Of a stretch of 56,951 bases of DNA, positions 1 through 8,959 are shown in pieces. The notes beneath the pieces were generated by a model that was not told where the DNA came from, ran no database searches, and was given only the letters and a program-made list of their open reading frames with translations. A program made the position numbers and the translations under genes. The DNA is taken from positions 1 to 56,951 of the forward strand of contig JALVYU010000038.1 of the NCBI GenBank assembly GCA_027022365.1. The letters are read 5' to 3'. Each line of letters begins with the position of its first letter. Positions within the stretch are counted from its first letter, which is position 1. The DNA is from Desulfurococcales archaeon. Lineage in GTDB: Archaea > Thermoproteota > Thermoprotei_A > Sulfolobales > Desulfurococcaceae.

Positions 1-78
1 ATCCTAGAAGGACAACTAGAAGCAATTAGGGCTATCAGGGGGTTCTCACACGCTGAAAACGTCAGATATATAGGATAA
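1..78 (+). CDS. C-terminal end of an unidentified protein (partial)
   Basis: The plus strand is open from the first base of the window to a TAA at 76-78, giving about 25 residues that end in NVRYIG. If coding, this is the tail of a gene that starts outside the window. The stretch is too short to assign to a family, and an open frame of this length can occur by chance. Confidence 0.25.
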   Translation: MLEGQLEAIRAIRGFSHAENVRYIG

Positions 79-327
79 CTCTTACAGCTATAAGAATTGA
101 CAATGTGCTGAGAATGGTGACTTGGCCCGGCGAAATAGATAGTATGAAATTTCACTGCTACCCGGCACAACCGGGTGCGATGAGGTAATGCTAATAGGGT
201 GTGAACGAGTATATGGGGTACCTCGTACTCGTGGATAGTTATTCAGACCCAACGTATTTGACAAAGTAGTGGAGAAAATGAGAAACATAAGGGGAACAGA
301 GTATAGTTAATAGGGCAATACAATATA
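79..327. other. Non-coding gap with two possible hairpins
   Basis: I see no convincing gene here. Two inverted repeats stand out: ACCCGG (160-165) with CCGGGT (171-176) around a 5-nt loop, and ACGAGTA (205-211) with TACTCGT (226-232) around a loop containing GGTACC. Together they could form a small structured RNA or the 3' region of the flanking transcripts. No C/D-box pair, tRNA or known RNA consensus was recognised. Confidence 0.3.
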
Positions 328-1269
328 TCACCTTGATCTTCTAACTAGGTATTTTCTACCCATATATTCTATGATAGCCGCTAATCCGTTTGAGACTAGT
401 TTATCGACAACATCCATACCTACACCATACTTCTCAAGGATCTCGACTACCTGGTCAAGCCTAAGGGGATGCACCGATATTATTGATAAGATCTCTTTCT
501 CAGCGTTACCTAGAGCTATAAAAGAGCCCTCCTCCGGACCTGTCAAGAGATAGACCTTATCACCGATCCTCTCCCTGAACGTTTCATATACATGGAGCAC
601 AGTCTCAGTGCTTGGAGGCTCGATGTACTGCTCGGCGGGTGGTCTGACTGGTACCATGATGTATACCCTGCTCCGCTTGAGGGAAGCTATTGTCTCCGCT
701 AGGAGTTTAGCCTCTATCGCGTAGTCAATATTATTGATTAGCATGGTCTCGGTCAATAGTTCTCCGTTAAAAGTTTCTGAAAATGCTTTCATCCCATTGA
801 TGATCTCTTTGATTGATAGGTTTGGGTGTGGCCTGTTTATGATTCTCCATAGCCGGGGGGTTACAGCGTCGAGTTTAACAGAGACAAGATCAAATACTCC
901 CAGATCACTTCTCACATCATCCATCCATAGAAGACTACCATTACTTATGATCGCTACTCTGAGCCCGGCCTCCTTGATAGCTGAGGCTTCACGACCAACA
1001 TTTATATCTAGGGATGGCTCTCCATTAGGAACGAAGGTGACGTAATCTATTTTCTCGCCCCGCTTCTCGAGCTCATCCACCCTCTTGAGCACCTGGTCTA
1101 TAAGCTGTTCCGGGTCATAGAATCTCCTCCTACGGATCGTTAGATCCTCCGTTCTTCCTGCCTGACAGTAGACACAGTTATAGGTGCAAGTCTTACCTAT
1201 AACATTGTTTACCCCAAGGCTTCTGCCAAGCCTTCTCGATGGAACAGGGCCGAAGACGGGGCTGTTCAT
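328..1269 (-). CDS. Radical SAM protein (COG0731-like)
   Basis: A 313-residue radical SAM enzyme. The [4Fe-4S]/SAM signature CxxxCxxC is C28, C32, C35, followed by QAG, and the N-terminus (FGPVPSRRLGRSLGVNN) is typical of the COG0731-like group. That group is often annotated as wyosine-synthesis-related, but this protein lacks the usual TYW1 signature, so its substrate is unknown. The ATG overlaps the end of the upstream DUF89 gene by 4 nt, so the two are translationally coupled. The C-terminal 80 residues resemble a small winged-helix-like domain. The family call is firm; the reaction is not. Confidence 0.85.
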   Translation of the reverse strand: MNSPVFGPVPSRRLGRSLGVNNVIGKTCTYNCVYCQAGRTEDLTIRRRRFYDPEQLIDQVLKRVDELEKRGEKIDYVTFVPNGEPSLDINVGREASAIKEAGLRVAIISNGSLLWMDDVRSDLGVFDLVSVKLDAVTPRLWRIINRPHPNLSIKEIINGMKAFSETFNGELLTETMLINNIDYAIEAKLLAETIASLKRSRVYIMVPVRPPAEQYIEPPSTETVLHVYETFRERIGDKVYLLTGPEEGSFIALGNAEKEILSIISVHPLRLDQVVEILEKYGVGMDVVDKLVSNGLAAIIEYMGRKYLVRRSR

Positions 1270-2162
1270 AATATACCGCCACGAGACATCCTGACAACTA
1301 TCGTGCCCTTAGCTCCACCTGCCGCTACTGCTACTGGCCTGCACTTGGGTACGAGGATGAAGGATATAGCCTTAACCGGGATCTTGTTTTTGACGCTGGA
1401 TATGTACTCGAAATGAGCCATCCCCTTAGCTATGATGAGGTCTGACTGTTTAAGCCTGTCCATGAACTCCTCGCTGACCTTGTCGAGGAATATTGACGAG
1501 GAATTCGAGCCTGTAGAAATAAGTTCGTCGGCTACACGATCTATCCCGGCATATATGGCATCATCGATTGTCAAGTCGTTCTGGAATCCCGGCTCCTCCT
1601 TAGCAACGGCTATGACCTTGTTCCCGTACCTCCTAAGAAGATCCATCAGTACTGTGTCGAGAACAGCTTCACTGGCGTTATCAAGTAAGTACATTATAGT
1701 TAAGCCGCCGTTCCTAACTAGGCTATAGAGCTTTTTTGTGTGATCTAGGCTTATCCTCTTCTGAAGAATATCTTCTATACTCAGATGCTCCGGTGCCTCG
1801 TGCTCCATAACGCCTGTGTCGAAGAGATTCCCTAGAGCCGCTATCTTCACCGCCATTCTGAACTCATCGTATCCCTCGAGACCCTCCAGCAACCCCTCGT
1901 ACACAGGTAGCGAGTCCATCGCATGGTTGATCGTTTCGAGCTTTAATTTCTTATAGTACTTTACAACCTCAGGCACTCTCTCGATCAACCAGTTATATAG
2001 TATTGAAGAAGCAATTGTCCCCTCATCAATTCCTCTACGTAGTATCTCGGCGAAATACTCCATCAGCTCTAAGGCTATCCCCCTATCCCTTCTGCCCGAA
2101 CTGATCATCTCCTTGATCCTTACGCCAAGTATACATGGTATACATTCCGGGTAAATCATCAT
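1266..2162 (-). CDS. DUF89/ARMT1-like metal-dependent phosphatase
   Basis: This 298-residue protein has the archaeal DUF89 layout (COG1578): an N-terminal CxxC (C7, C10), a central YLLDNASEAV block supplying the metal-binding Asp-Asn, and a late IIAKGMAHFEY block matching the family's KGxxxxE motif. Characterised DUF89 members are Mn/Ni-dependent phosphatases that clear damaged or over-phosphorylated metabolites. The gene is first in a two-gene operon with the radical SAM gene. A GAGGAT site lies 7-8 nt before the ATG. The fold assignment is strong; the physiological substrate is an inference. Confidence 0.8.
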   Translation of the reverse strand: MMIYPECIPCILGVRIKEMISSGRRDRGIALELMEYFAEILRRGIDEGTIASSILYNWLIERVPEVVKYYKKLKLETINHAMDSLPVYEGLLEGLEGYDEFRMAVKIAALGNLFDTGVMEHEAPEHLSIEDILQKRISLDHTKKLYSLVRNGGLTIMYLLDNASEAVLDTVLMDLLRRYGNKVIAVAKEEPGFQNDLTIDDAIYAGIDRVADELISTGSNSSSIFLDKVSEEFMDRLKQSDLIIAKGMAHFEYISSVKNKIPVKAISFILVPKCRPVAVAAGGAKGTIVVRMSRGGIL

Positions 2163-2298
2163 ATCAGATATCCTCGAACATACGTATCTCAGTTTTATCT
2201 ATCATGCCGCCCGGTACCTAATTAAAGAAGAGGTGGAAGAGCAAAGAAAATCCTGATTCGATATTCTACTCTATGGCTAAGAACCTCCAGCATAATCT

Positions 2299-3636
2299 TC
2301 ATGATCTAGCATAGCGTTTATCAATATATTTGCCCAGACCCTTATTGGCCACGAGATTTCTCTCTTTGATCACGACTTCGCCATTGACAAGCAGGTGTAG
2401 CGGATACCCGTAAAGCTCCATCTTCTCCCAGGGTGTCCAGTCGACCTTGTGGTGGTGCTCGGAGGCAGATATCTTCCTGGCAACACGTGTTTCGAGCACG
2501 ACTATGTCGGCATCGGCGCCCACGGCGAGTACTCCTTTGCGGGGATATATCCCCATGATCTTAGCCGGGTTCGTGCTGAAGACCTCTACGAACCTCCCGA
2601 AACTGATCCTGCCCTTAAGGACGCCGTAGGTATAGAGGTAAGGCCCCATGATCTCTAGTGTCGGGATACCTCCCCATGCACGCCACACATTCTTCTCCTT
2701 ATCAATCCTGGGGGCGGGCGCGTTGTCGCTAACATAAGCATCTATCGTACCATCAGCTAGTGCATGCCAAAGAGCTTCTCTATCCTCCGCGGTCTTGAGT
2801 GTTGGTGCTAGCTTGAGATACGGGCCGTACTTTGCGGCGTCATCGCGGGTGAAATGTAGGTGGTGGGGACAGACCTCTACTGTTACTTTGACTCCACGGC
2901 TCCTAAGATACCTTATCGCATCCACTCCCTCCCTGCTACTCATATGGCATATGTGTAGAGGGCCTCTGGTCTCCCTAGCATAGTATCCGAGCTTCATGAT
3001 CGCAGCGGCTTCGGCGTTATCGCTCCTGCTCATATGGTAGGCGACAATATCGTCTAGATCCTTATGTTTAGACTCACCGTAATCTATCAGCGCGTCATCC
3101 TCGCTGTGCGCGAGAACCACACCATCAACATCTCTCACCAGCTCCAGTATTCTTACTAGAGCCTTATCACTAGCCATGAATGGCCTGCAGGTGAATACCT
3201 TGAAGCCTTTAACACCTTTCTCGGCGAGCTTGGGTATCATGTTATAGTTGTTCTCGGTCATGAAGCCCGCGTGTATTCCGAAGTTGATATAGGCGTTCTT
3301 TTTCCCCGCCTCTATCTTCTCCTTGAGTATCTTCGGGTTGTCCACGTTGACGCGTAACGGCATGTCGTAGACCGTGGTGATCGAGCCGAAGGCCGCGGCG
3401 AGTGTACCGGATTCCCAGTCCTCATTAATAGTGTACTCTGGATCATAGACGTGTGCATGGATATCTATTCCTCCAGGAATGACTGGCTGGCCATAAGCAT
3501 CCAGTATCATGTCGACGTCCTTGAATTGCTTCTTAGAAATACCCGCGATAACGCCGTCCTCGATGAGGATATTGGCCTCGGTAAAGCCGTCGCCGATCCA
3601 TATTTTGGCATTCCTTATCATTATAGAGCTCGCCAA
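2299..3636 (-). CDS. Allantoinase/dihydroorotase-type cyclic amidohydrolase
   Basis: A 445-residue amidohydrolase of the dihydroorotase/allantoinase/hydantoinase group, which hydrolyses cyclic amides at a binuclear metal centre. Visible ligands are H60 and H62 (IDIHAHV), the carbamylated lysine K146 (GFKVF), H177 (LAHSED), H231 (ICHMSS) and D304 (VSDNAP). The AWGGIPTLE segment and the C-terminal WTPWEKMELYGYPLHLLVNG resemble allantoinases more than pyrimidine dihydroorotases. The usual SDH is SDN here, which may alter specificity. I chose TTG 3636 because TGAGGTG lies 6-7 nt upstream; ATG 3621 is an alternative. No pyrimidine or purine-degradation genes adjoin it. Confidence 0.8.
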   Translation of the reverse strand: MASSIMIRNAKIWIGDGFTEANILIEDGVIAGISKKQFKDVDMILDAYGQPVIPGGIDIHAHVYDPEYTINEDWESGTLAAAFGSITTVYDMPLRVNVDNPKILKEKIEAGKKNAYINFGIHAGFMTENNYNMIPKLAEKGVKGFKVFTCRPFMASDKALVRILELVRDVDGVVLAHSEDDALIDYGESKHKDLDDIVAYHMSRSDNAEAAAIMKLGYYARETRGPLHICHMSSREGVDAIRYLRSRGVKVTVEVCPHHLHFTRDDAAKYGPYLKLAPTLKTAEDREALWHALADGTIDAYVSDNAPAPRIDKEKNVWRAWGGIPTLEIMGPYLYTYGVLKGRISFGRFVEVFSTNPAKIMGIYPRKGVLAVGADADIVVLETRVARKISASEHHHKVDWTPWEKMELYGYPLHLLVNGEVVIKERNLVANKGLGKYIDKRYARS

Positions 3637-3719
3637 ATAAGCACACCTCAAAGAATATATTGTCGTTAAAAACAGTTTTAAGAAGAAGTGCTAATCCTTG
3701 GACAAAACGCTTAACGGTA

Positions 3720-4673
3720 TTACCACGGCTCCTTGAAACGCTCTTCAAACCAGGGGCTACCACGTTCATGGTAGCCAAGGCTCTCCCAGAAACCATCCAG
3801 GTACCTATCAAGGAGAAGTATCCTCGAGACCCATTTCACGCTCTTCCATCCATAAAGAGCCGGAACAACAAGTCTTACCGGGCCGCCGTGCTCGGGAGCT
3901 ATTGGCTCTCCATTCATATGAGTTGCGAGGAGTGTCTGTTCGTCAAGCAGGTACGGGAGCGGTATTATGGCTGAATAGCCGTCGAGACCATATACGAGAC
4001 CATATCTTGCCTCTGGCCTAACCCTTGCATTATCCAATACGTGTTTCAGAGGTATGCCTCGCCACTCAATGTCCTTCACGGTCCACCCAGTCACGCAATG
4101 GAGGTCCGCCTTTACTGTTCTCTGCGGGTATTGCTCGAGGTCTTCGGGGCCTAGCTGTAACGGCTTCTCAACAAGGCCCGCTATGATTATGCCCGTGTCG
4201 CTACAGTCGAGGCAGGGCTGCCCCAGTATACGGTATATGATCGGGGAAGATATAGTGTACTGACCCGAAGGCAGTTCTTTCTCGGGTTTAACATAATCGA
4301 TGGGCTCAGTTCTTGGGCTATATAGTTTGGGCTCGGCATTAATCTTATCGGCTAGGGCCTCGGGTATGGTTACTACGGCTATCTCCCCATGCTTTTCCCT
4401 AGAAACTATTCTAAGGGACAAGTAGTGCTCGCCAGCACTCATCCTATACCTGTAGATCAGGTGGGTTGTCCCTATGGGCTCGTTCTCCATGAATACAGGC
4501 GGGGATAACTCTAGGAATTGTTTAATCCACTCCCATATCTTCAACGCTACACGGTGAGCATCCCTGATCGTCTCTACTTCGTCGTCTAGCCTGCATAGAA
4601 CGGTGTAGGCTATATTTTTGGGCTGGAGGGCGGGGGAGCTGTAGATCCTGCAGTCCAACAGGGATGGCCTCAC
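3720..4673 (-). CDS. Sulfite-oxidase-fold molybdopterin oxidoreductase-like protein
   Basis: The C-terminal 180 residues of this 317-residue protein match the sulfite oxidase/YedY molybdopterin-binding fold. They include LHCVTGW with the expected Mo-ligand C193, the following DIEWRGIPLKHVL segment, and HGGPVRLVVPALYGWKSVKW. Residues 1-130 form an unrelated N-terminal domain without a twin-arginine or Sec signal, so a cytoplasmic location is likely. An extra CxxC pair (C154, C157) sits just before the fold. The GTG start overlaps the SufB/D-like stop (GTGA). Substrate and electron partner are unknown. Confidence 0.75.
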   Translation of the reverse strand: MRPSLLDCRIYSSPALQPKNIAYTVLCRLDDEVETIRDAHRVALKIWEWIKQFLELSPPVFMENEPIGTTHLIYRYRMSAGEHYLSLRIVSREKHGEIAVVTIPEALADKINAEPKLYSPRTEPIDYVKPEKELPSGQYTISSPIIYRILGQPCLDCSDTGIIIAGLVEKPLQLGPEDLEQYPQRTVKADLHCVTGWTVKDIEWRGIPLKHVLDNARVRPEARYGLVYGLDGYSAIIPLPYLLDEQTLLATHMNGEPIAPEHGGPVRLVVPALYGWKSVKWVSRILLLDRYLDGFWESLGYHERGSPWFEERFKEPW

Positions 4674-5734
4674 ATAACTATTTTCCCAGCCATCATATTG
4701 ATGATTCTATCCATGTAGCTTTTAACCTGCGGCGGTAATCCCTCCATTGCGCCCCTTAGGAATCCTCCTACTATGAGCCTTACCGCCTCCTCCTCTGTAA
4801 GGCCTCGTGTCATCAGGTAGAACAATTGTTCGCCGCCTATTCTCCCTATGCTGGCCTCGTGAGTTAGTGTTGCGTTTTCGACGCTTGTCTCGAGGACTGG
4901 GAGCGTCCTCATCACTCCTTCGCCTAGGACTAGCCCCATACACTCCATGTGGCCCTTGACATTGTCGGCTTGAGCATTCATTTTAAGCTCGTTAATCATG
5001 AAACCGCCATTCTCAACGACTCCTCTTGTCACGATTAAGCCGCTGCTGTTCCTTTCCTTGAGATTGATCACGGCTGTTGACGCCACTCTTGTGCCGCGTG
5101 GAGCTGTAGATGCTTTATGTATCTCTACCCGGGTAGCCTCTCCTGCTTCGACCTCCTCGTAGCTACCTATCGATCGTACAGGCGTTGTCTTGACATAATA
5201 GCTCCTGTAAAGGCTTTTCCTGCCCACACGGGCATAGGTGGCGCTGGAGACATCTATTCCTGGTCTCCAGTTATGGATCATTATGCTCGTGAATCCGGCG
5301 TTGTCGCCGATCTCTATGAGGCTCATAGCCTTATGTGCCCCTGTCGGGACCAAGGCTGCGCATCCCTTTGCAAGCGTTATCTCGGCTCCATCCTCGATCT
5401 TTATTACATTTATTATCCGCTGGTAGAACCCCTTCTCGCCGAGCAGGAAGCAGGCATAGATGGGCGTTTCTATTCTTGTTCCTCGGGGGACGTAAACGAA
5501 GACTCCCGGGGTCTTGGCAGGGTCGAAGATCTTTCTGTCTCCATGACGTGATATTATCTCGTCTATAATGTCCCTGTACTTGTCGACCGCCTGCCTTATA
5601 TCCATTAGGACAACTCCGATCTTAGAGAGGTAGGAAGCATACATCCCTGCCAGGAGCTTCTCGTTCAGTATGCTGGCAACATGCCCCTCCATAACGGGTA
5701 GTCCTGCCCTAGCAATAATCGATTGATCATCCAA
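4670..5734 (-). CDS. SufB/SufD-family Fe-S assembly protein
   Basis: This 354-residue protein carries the β-helix core of SufB/SufD and the diagnostic C-terminal block HEASIGRIGGEQLFYLMTRG followed by LTEEEAVRLIVGGF. Family members form the scaffold of the SUF system with the SufC ATPase. No SufC or second SufB/D gene is present in the window; the downstream partner is instead a 4-nt-overlapping molybdopterin oxidoreductase-like gene. It may serve as a SufD-like accessory or in maturation of its neighbour, which is inference. Confidence 0.82.
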   Translation of the reverse strand: MDDQSIIARAGLPVMEGHVASILNEKLLAGMYASYLSKIGVVLMDIRQAVDKYRDIIDEIISRHGDRKIFDPAKTPGVFVYVPRGTRIETPIYACFLLGEKGFYQRIINVIKIEDGAEITLAKGCAALVPTGAHKAMSLIEIGDNAGFTSIMIHNWRPGIDVSSATYARVGRKSLYRSYYVKTTPVRSIGSYEEVEAGEATRVEIHKASTAPRGTRVASTAVINLKERNSSGLIVTRGVVENGGFMINELKMNAQADNVKGHMECMGLVLGEGVMRTLPVLETSVENATLTHEASIGRIGGEQLFYLMTRGLTEEEAVRLIVGGFLRGAMEGLPPQVKSYMDRIINMMAGKIVM

Positions 5735-5828
5735 TGTTCCTGCACCGCGGCGGACAAGTTATTACGGGTCATCGTTATTCTCTAGACATGCTCCCCTTAT
5801 AATGGTAATTATGAAGAAACATGTATCC

Positions 5829-6788
5829 ATGGGATTGATATGTATGCCTATGGGTAAGTGCAGGGTATGTGGACGAGAAGCCGAGTACTGGGTGCCATGG
5901 GCTAACGCTTGGTTTTGCCGTGACCACTTCATAGAGTACTATGATAAGCGTGTCCGGAGGGTCTGGGAGAAGTATTTTCCACGTGGCCACCGCAGGGTAT
6001 TGGTAGCTGTCAGCGGTGGGAAAGATAGTGTGGCGCTTCTATATAGTATTTCAAAGCTACTAGGGGATAGCGGGCTACATTACCATGTTCTTTTCATAGA
6101 TTTGGGTATCCCTGGCTATAGCCGGGAATCATTGGGGATTGTTGAGAAGAATGCTGAGCGCCTGGACATAGAGGTGGAAGTGGCCCGGCTCTCTGATTAT
6201 GGTTTCACCATGGAGGATGTATACCGCCTCGTCAAGACGAGGAGGATAAAGAGGCCTATATGCAGTATTTGTGGCATGGTCAAGAGGTACTTAATGAACA
6301 GATACGCCTATGAGCATGGCTACGATCTTGTACTGACAGGCCATAACCTTGACGATATGATCGGCTTCACTCTGTCAAGCATCGTCTCTGGCAGGATAGA
6401 AGACCTGGTCAAGCTCAAGCCCTACGTGAAGGGCTCAGGAAAGCTCGTGGCTAGGGGGAAGCCTATCCTCTTCATGTATGGTGTTGAGAATAGATGGTAT
6501 GTCGAGGCCGTCGATGCAGAGATCGTGGGGGCACAGTGCCCGTTCAGAGCTGGTGAATCATCGATTAATGCTGAGCTTAGAGACGCCGTTCTAGCCGCTG
6601 ACAAGAGACACCCTGGCCTAGCCATATTAATGGCCCGGAATATCGTGGATAAGCTTATACCGAGGATAAAGGCTCCCGAGAAGAAGCTTAGGAGTTGTAG
6701 CGTGTGCGGGTACCCCTCGAGTACCGATCCATGCGGCTTCTGCAGACTCAGAGTAAGAGTCTCCGCACTACTATCCTCCCAAGAATAG
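5829..6788 (+). CDS. tRNA 2-thiolation PP-loop ATPase (TtuA/NcsA family)
   Basis: Adenylates a tRNA uridine (U54 for TtuA, wobble U34 for NcsA/Ctu1) before sulfur insertion. The domain order is an N-terminal zinc site (CRVCG, then FCRDH), PP-loop SGGKDS, ICSICG, TGHNLDD, a lone Cys in AQCPF, and a C-terminal zinc ribbon (CSVCG, CGFC). The ICSIC pair plus the AQC cysteine match the catalytic [4Fe-4S] set of TtuA. The start is uncertain: TTATAAT at 5796-5802 would place transcription near 5829, so a leaderless ATG there is chosen, while 5802, 5844 and 5850 remain possible. The 3' end overlaps the convergent AEC gene by 18 nt. Confidence 0.88.
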   Translation: MGLICMPMGKCRVCGREAEYWVPWANAWFCRDHFIEYYDKRVRRVWEKYFPRGHRRVLVAVSGGKDSVALLYSISKLLGDSGLHYHVLFIDLGIPGYSRESLGIVEKNAERLDIEVEVARLSDYGFTMEDVYRLVKTRRIKRPICSICGMVKRYLMNRYAYEHGYDLVLTGHNLDDMIGFTLSSIVSGRIEDLVKLKPYVKGSGKLVARGKPILFMYGVENRWYVEAVDAEIVGAQCPFRAGESSINAELRDAVLAADKRHPGLAILMARNIVDKLIPRIKAPEKKLRSCSVCGYPSSTDPCGFCRLRVRVSALLSSQE

Positions 6789-7664
6789 GATCCCGGCTAC
6801 TATCGCCATGCTCGCCAGGGTCAGCACGAATGTTGTGCTCGCGGTAAACTCGGGTTTCCATCCATAGATTCTTGCGATCACGGTGTTGAATACCGCCGGC
6901 GGCATTATGCTTAGAACCATTATTTCTGCCTGGTAGAGGCTCGGCATAGGAAACACGTGTAGGAGGGCATAGTGGATCAGGGGGGATGCCAGGAATCTCC
7001 AGAACGTTACCGTTAGGAACTGGGGCTTGTAGACAAAGATATACTTCATGGTCAATGGTATCGTGTAGCCGAGTATGAATATTGCTCCGTAGCTTAGCAT
7101 GCTATGTGTTGGGGCGAGTATAGGTGCTAGGTATTGATAGATCGACGGAATGCCGTAGTGGATCAGTATACCGCCGGCGAAACCATAGATTATGGGTAGC
7201 TTCAATATCTTTACAACGAGGTTTTCGCCTCTTCTCCCAATCAGTCCTGGGACGAGTACGTTGAAGATGAAGGTTATGAGAGAGTAGGTTGCGGCAGCAT
7301 CGATGTTCCCGTAGAGGAGCAGGAGCACGGGGAAGCCGAGGAACACGTTGTTCTGAAAGGTACTAATTATTATCGAGCCATAACGTATCTCCGGTTCTCC
7401 CTTCAGGGTCGGGATTTTGAAGAGTACTGCAAAGCTTACGAGTATGTATATGAGGCATGTCAGTGCTATCGATAGATCTGCAACAACTATCCCTCTACGA
7501 GCGAAAATATCGAAGTATACTGCCGGTAGGAGGATATAGTAAATGAACTTATTGAACAAATGAACAGCTTGGTCGACAAGCTTGTACTTGCCGAGAACAC
7601 TGTGCACCAGCATGCCCAGACCCATGAAGCCAAACAGAAATATCATTGTCAGCACTGGCTCCAA
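6771..7664 (-). CDS. AEC-family (auxin efflux carrier-like) transporter
   Basis: A roughly 297-residue integral membrane protein with about ten hydrophobic helices in the AEC/bile-acid-transporter-like arrangement. The two halves are separated near the hydrophilic GRRGENLVVK segment. Conserved features include FQNNVFLGFPVLL in the first half and LSIMPPAVFNTVIARIYG near the end. Prokaryotic AEC proteins export or import small organic acids; no substrate can be read here. TTG 7664 is favoured because GGTGGC sits 6 nt upstream; GTG 7670 is the alternative. The gene ends inside the convergent tRNA thiolase gene. Confidence 0.8.
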   Translation of the reverse strand: MEPVLTMIFLFGFMGLGMLVHSVLGKYKLVDQAVHLFNKFIYYILLPAVYFDIFARRGIVVADLSIALTCLIYILVSFAVLFKIPTLKGEPEIRYGSIIISTFQNNVFLGFPVLLLLYGNIDAAATYSLITFIFNVLVPGLIGRRGENLVVKILKLPIIYGFAGGILIHYGIPSIYQYLAPILAPTHSMLSYGAIFILGYTIPLTMKYIFVYKPQFLTVTFWRFLASPLIHYALLHVFPMPSLYQAEIMVLSIMPPAVFNTVIARIYGWKPEFTASTTFVLTLASMAIVAGILFLGG

Positions 7665-7813
7665 GGACACGCCACCATTTCGTTATGACGGTGTTTTATC
7701 ACATAAATACATTACATTAATTGAAAAGCGCAGAATCAATGAAGACTAAGTAAGGAATTATCAAGAAGCAAAAAACCTCATATAAACACGTGATAACAAT
7801 ACGAACTCCCTTA

Positions 7814-7882
7814 TTACTTCTGTTCTTCACCCTCACCTTTCGGCTTCGGTTTTCTACCCTTCTTGCCCTTGCCTCTGGCCAT
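7814..7882 (-). CDS. Putative 22-residue highly basic small protein
   Basis: Within the 384-nt gap 7665-8048 the minus strand encodes a 22-residue peptide starting MARGKGKKGRKPKPKG and ending EGEEQK. It is preceded by GGCGAGGG, about 6 nt before the ATG at 7882. Upstream in-frame ATGs at 7903 and 7918 would lengthen it to 29 or 34 residues. The Lys/Arg/Gly/Pro composition suits a nucleic-acid- or ribosome-associated peptide, but I recognise no family. Nothing else convincing was seen in the gap. Confidence 0.4.
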   Translation of the reverse strand: MARGKGKKGRKPKPKGEGEEQK

Positions 7883-8048
7883 GACTGATCCCTCGCCGCC
7901 CATTGTTTGGGCGGCCATCTATCTGTGTATGTTTGGTTGGATATTGTTTGTCCTCACACCCGGTGATGATAATTAATAGGCGCTTGTCAATGATGATCAC
8001 GTAGTAGTTGATGAGACAATATCATCGGTAGTGTTTTTAAACCAGGCT

Positions 8049-8756
8049 CTACTGGTTAAAGCCGACGATCTGTTCGAGAGAAAATATTTTGGGGTTGTCG
8101 GGCATCAGTGTCCCATGTAGATCGCTCGTTGATCCGAGAACAGTTGTTATCGCGGTTATACGTGCTTGGAGCCTATAGTGTATGAGCCTATTGAGAGACT
8201 CAACCACTTGTTTATCCGGTTTCTCGACAAGCACGACCGTCCTGCTGCCCTTAGGGAGACACGTTCTTGGAAGATATATCAGCGACGGGTATCCATGCCC
8301 GTCGATGAAGTGATCGACAGCGTAAACCTGTGATCTACAGAGCTTATTGCCTGATGCGACACATAGTTTCTTCTTTAAGAGCCTTGACAACGATATACCT
8401 ATCCCCATGAGCTTCTCTGGGTAAACCACTATTGCGTCGGGCCTCAAGAACTGTAGCTTCTCGTAGAGGAGGAAGCCCGCGAGGTCACAGTATCCTGTCC
8501 GCCAATAACTCCTCCACTCCTCGCCCATCCTAATATACTGTATCATTGACGCCACGGCTTTCTCGATGACCTTCTTACTCCTTATCTTCTCATAGATCTT
8601 CTTCGCGGTCGGCTCCTCAGGAACCATTGATAGGCTGACGTATTTCCAGAGATTATTCTGGGGCACACCAGTCACTGCTTCTAGTTCTCTGAAAGTATAG
8701 ATGTCCTTAAGGGATACTAGGAGGTTAACCAGCATACTCCTTATTCCTTTCTCCAT
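8049..8756 (-). CDS. HTH plus phosphoribosyltransferase-like regulator
   Basis: A 235-residue protein. Residues about 18-60 (IYTFRELEAVTGVPQNNLWKYV) read as a helix-turn-helix, and the rest resembles a type I phosphoribosyltransferase fold. The PRPP loop is degenerate: VVLVEKPDKQVVESL stands where enzymes have an acidic pair followed by a TG-rich loop. This architecture resembles archaeal PurR/GfcR-type regulators that bind DNA and sense PRPP or nucleotides, so regulation is more likely than catalysis. It faces away from the deoxyhypusine synthase operon across a 200-nt intergenic region. Its targets are not identifiable. Confidence 0.65.
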   Translation of the reverse strand: MEKGIRSMLVNLLVSLKDIYTFRELEAVTGVPQNNLWKYVSLSMVPEEPTAKKIYEKIRSKKVIEKAVASMIQYIRMGEEWRSYWRTGYCDLAGFLLYEKLQFLRPDAIVVYPEKLMGIGISLSRLLKKKLCVASGNKLCRSQVYAVDHFIDGHGYPSLIYLPRTCLPKGSRTVVLVEKPDKQVVESLNRLIHYRLQARITAITTVLGSTSDLHGTLMPDNPKIFSLEQIVGFNQ

Positions 8757-8959
8757 TAAGGATCACTGTATTCAGCCATACTATCACCTTCTACTATGTA
8801 TGATGCTGTTTAAAAACAAGGCATTACCACGTTTATCATCATATAAGCAGAAGAAACCATGAAAACTCACTATCTGTTTTTCTCCGTATATGGTCAACTA
8901 TAATCCTAAATCCCATTAATGATCCGTTAATCGTTGTAGACAATATGGAGTGACATGAT

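Noticed and set aside
176-200. Possible C/D-box small RNA (GCGATGA near 177-183).
   Set aside because: No CTGA D or D' box lies at a suitable distance and the C box has a mismatch.
7984-8015. Two TGATGA-like boxes suggesting a C/D-box sRNA.
   Set aside because: There is no CTGA element on either strand in the right place.
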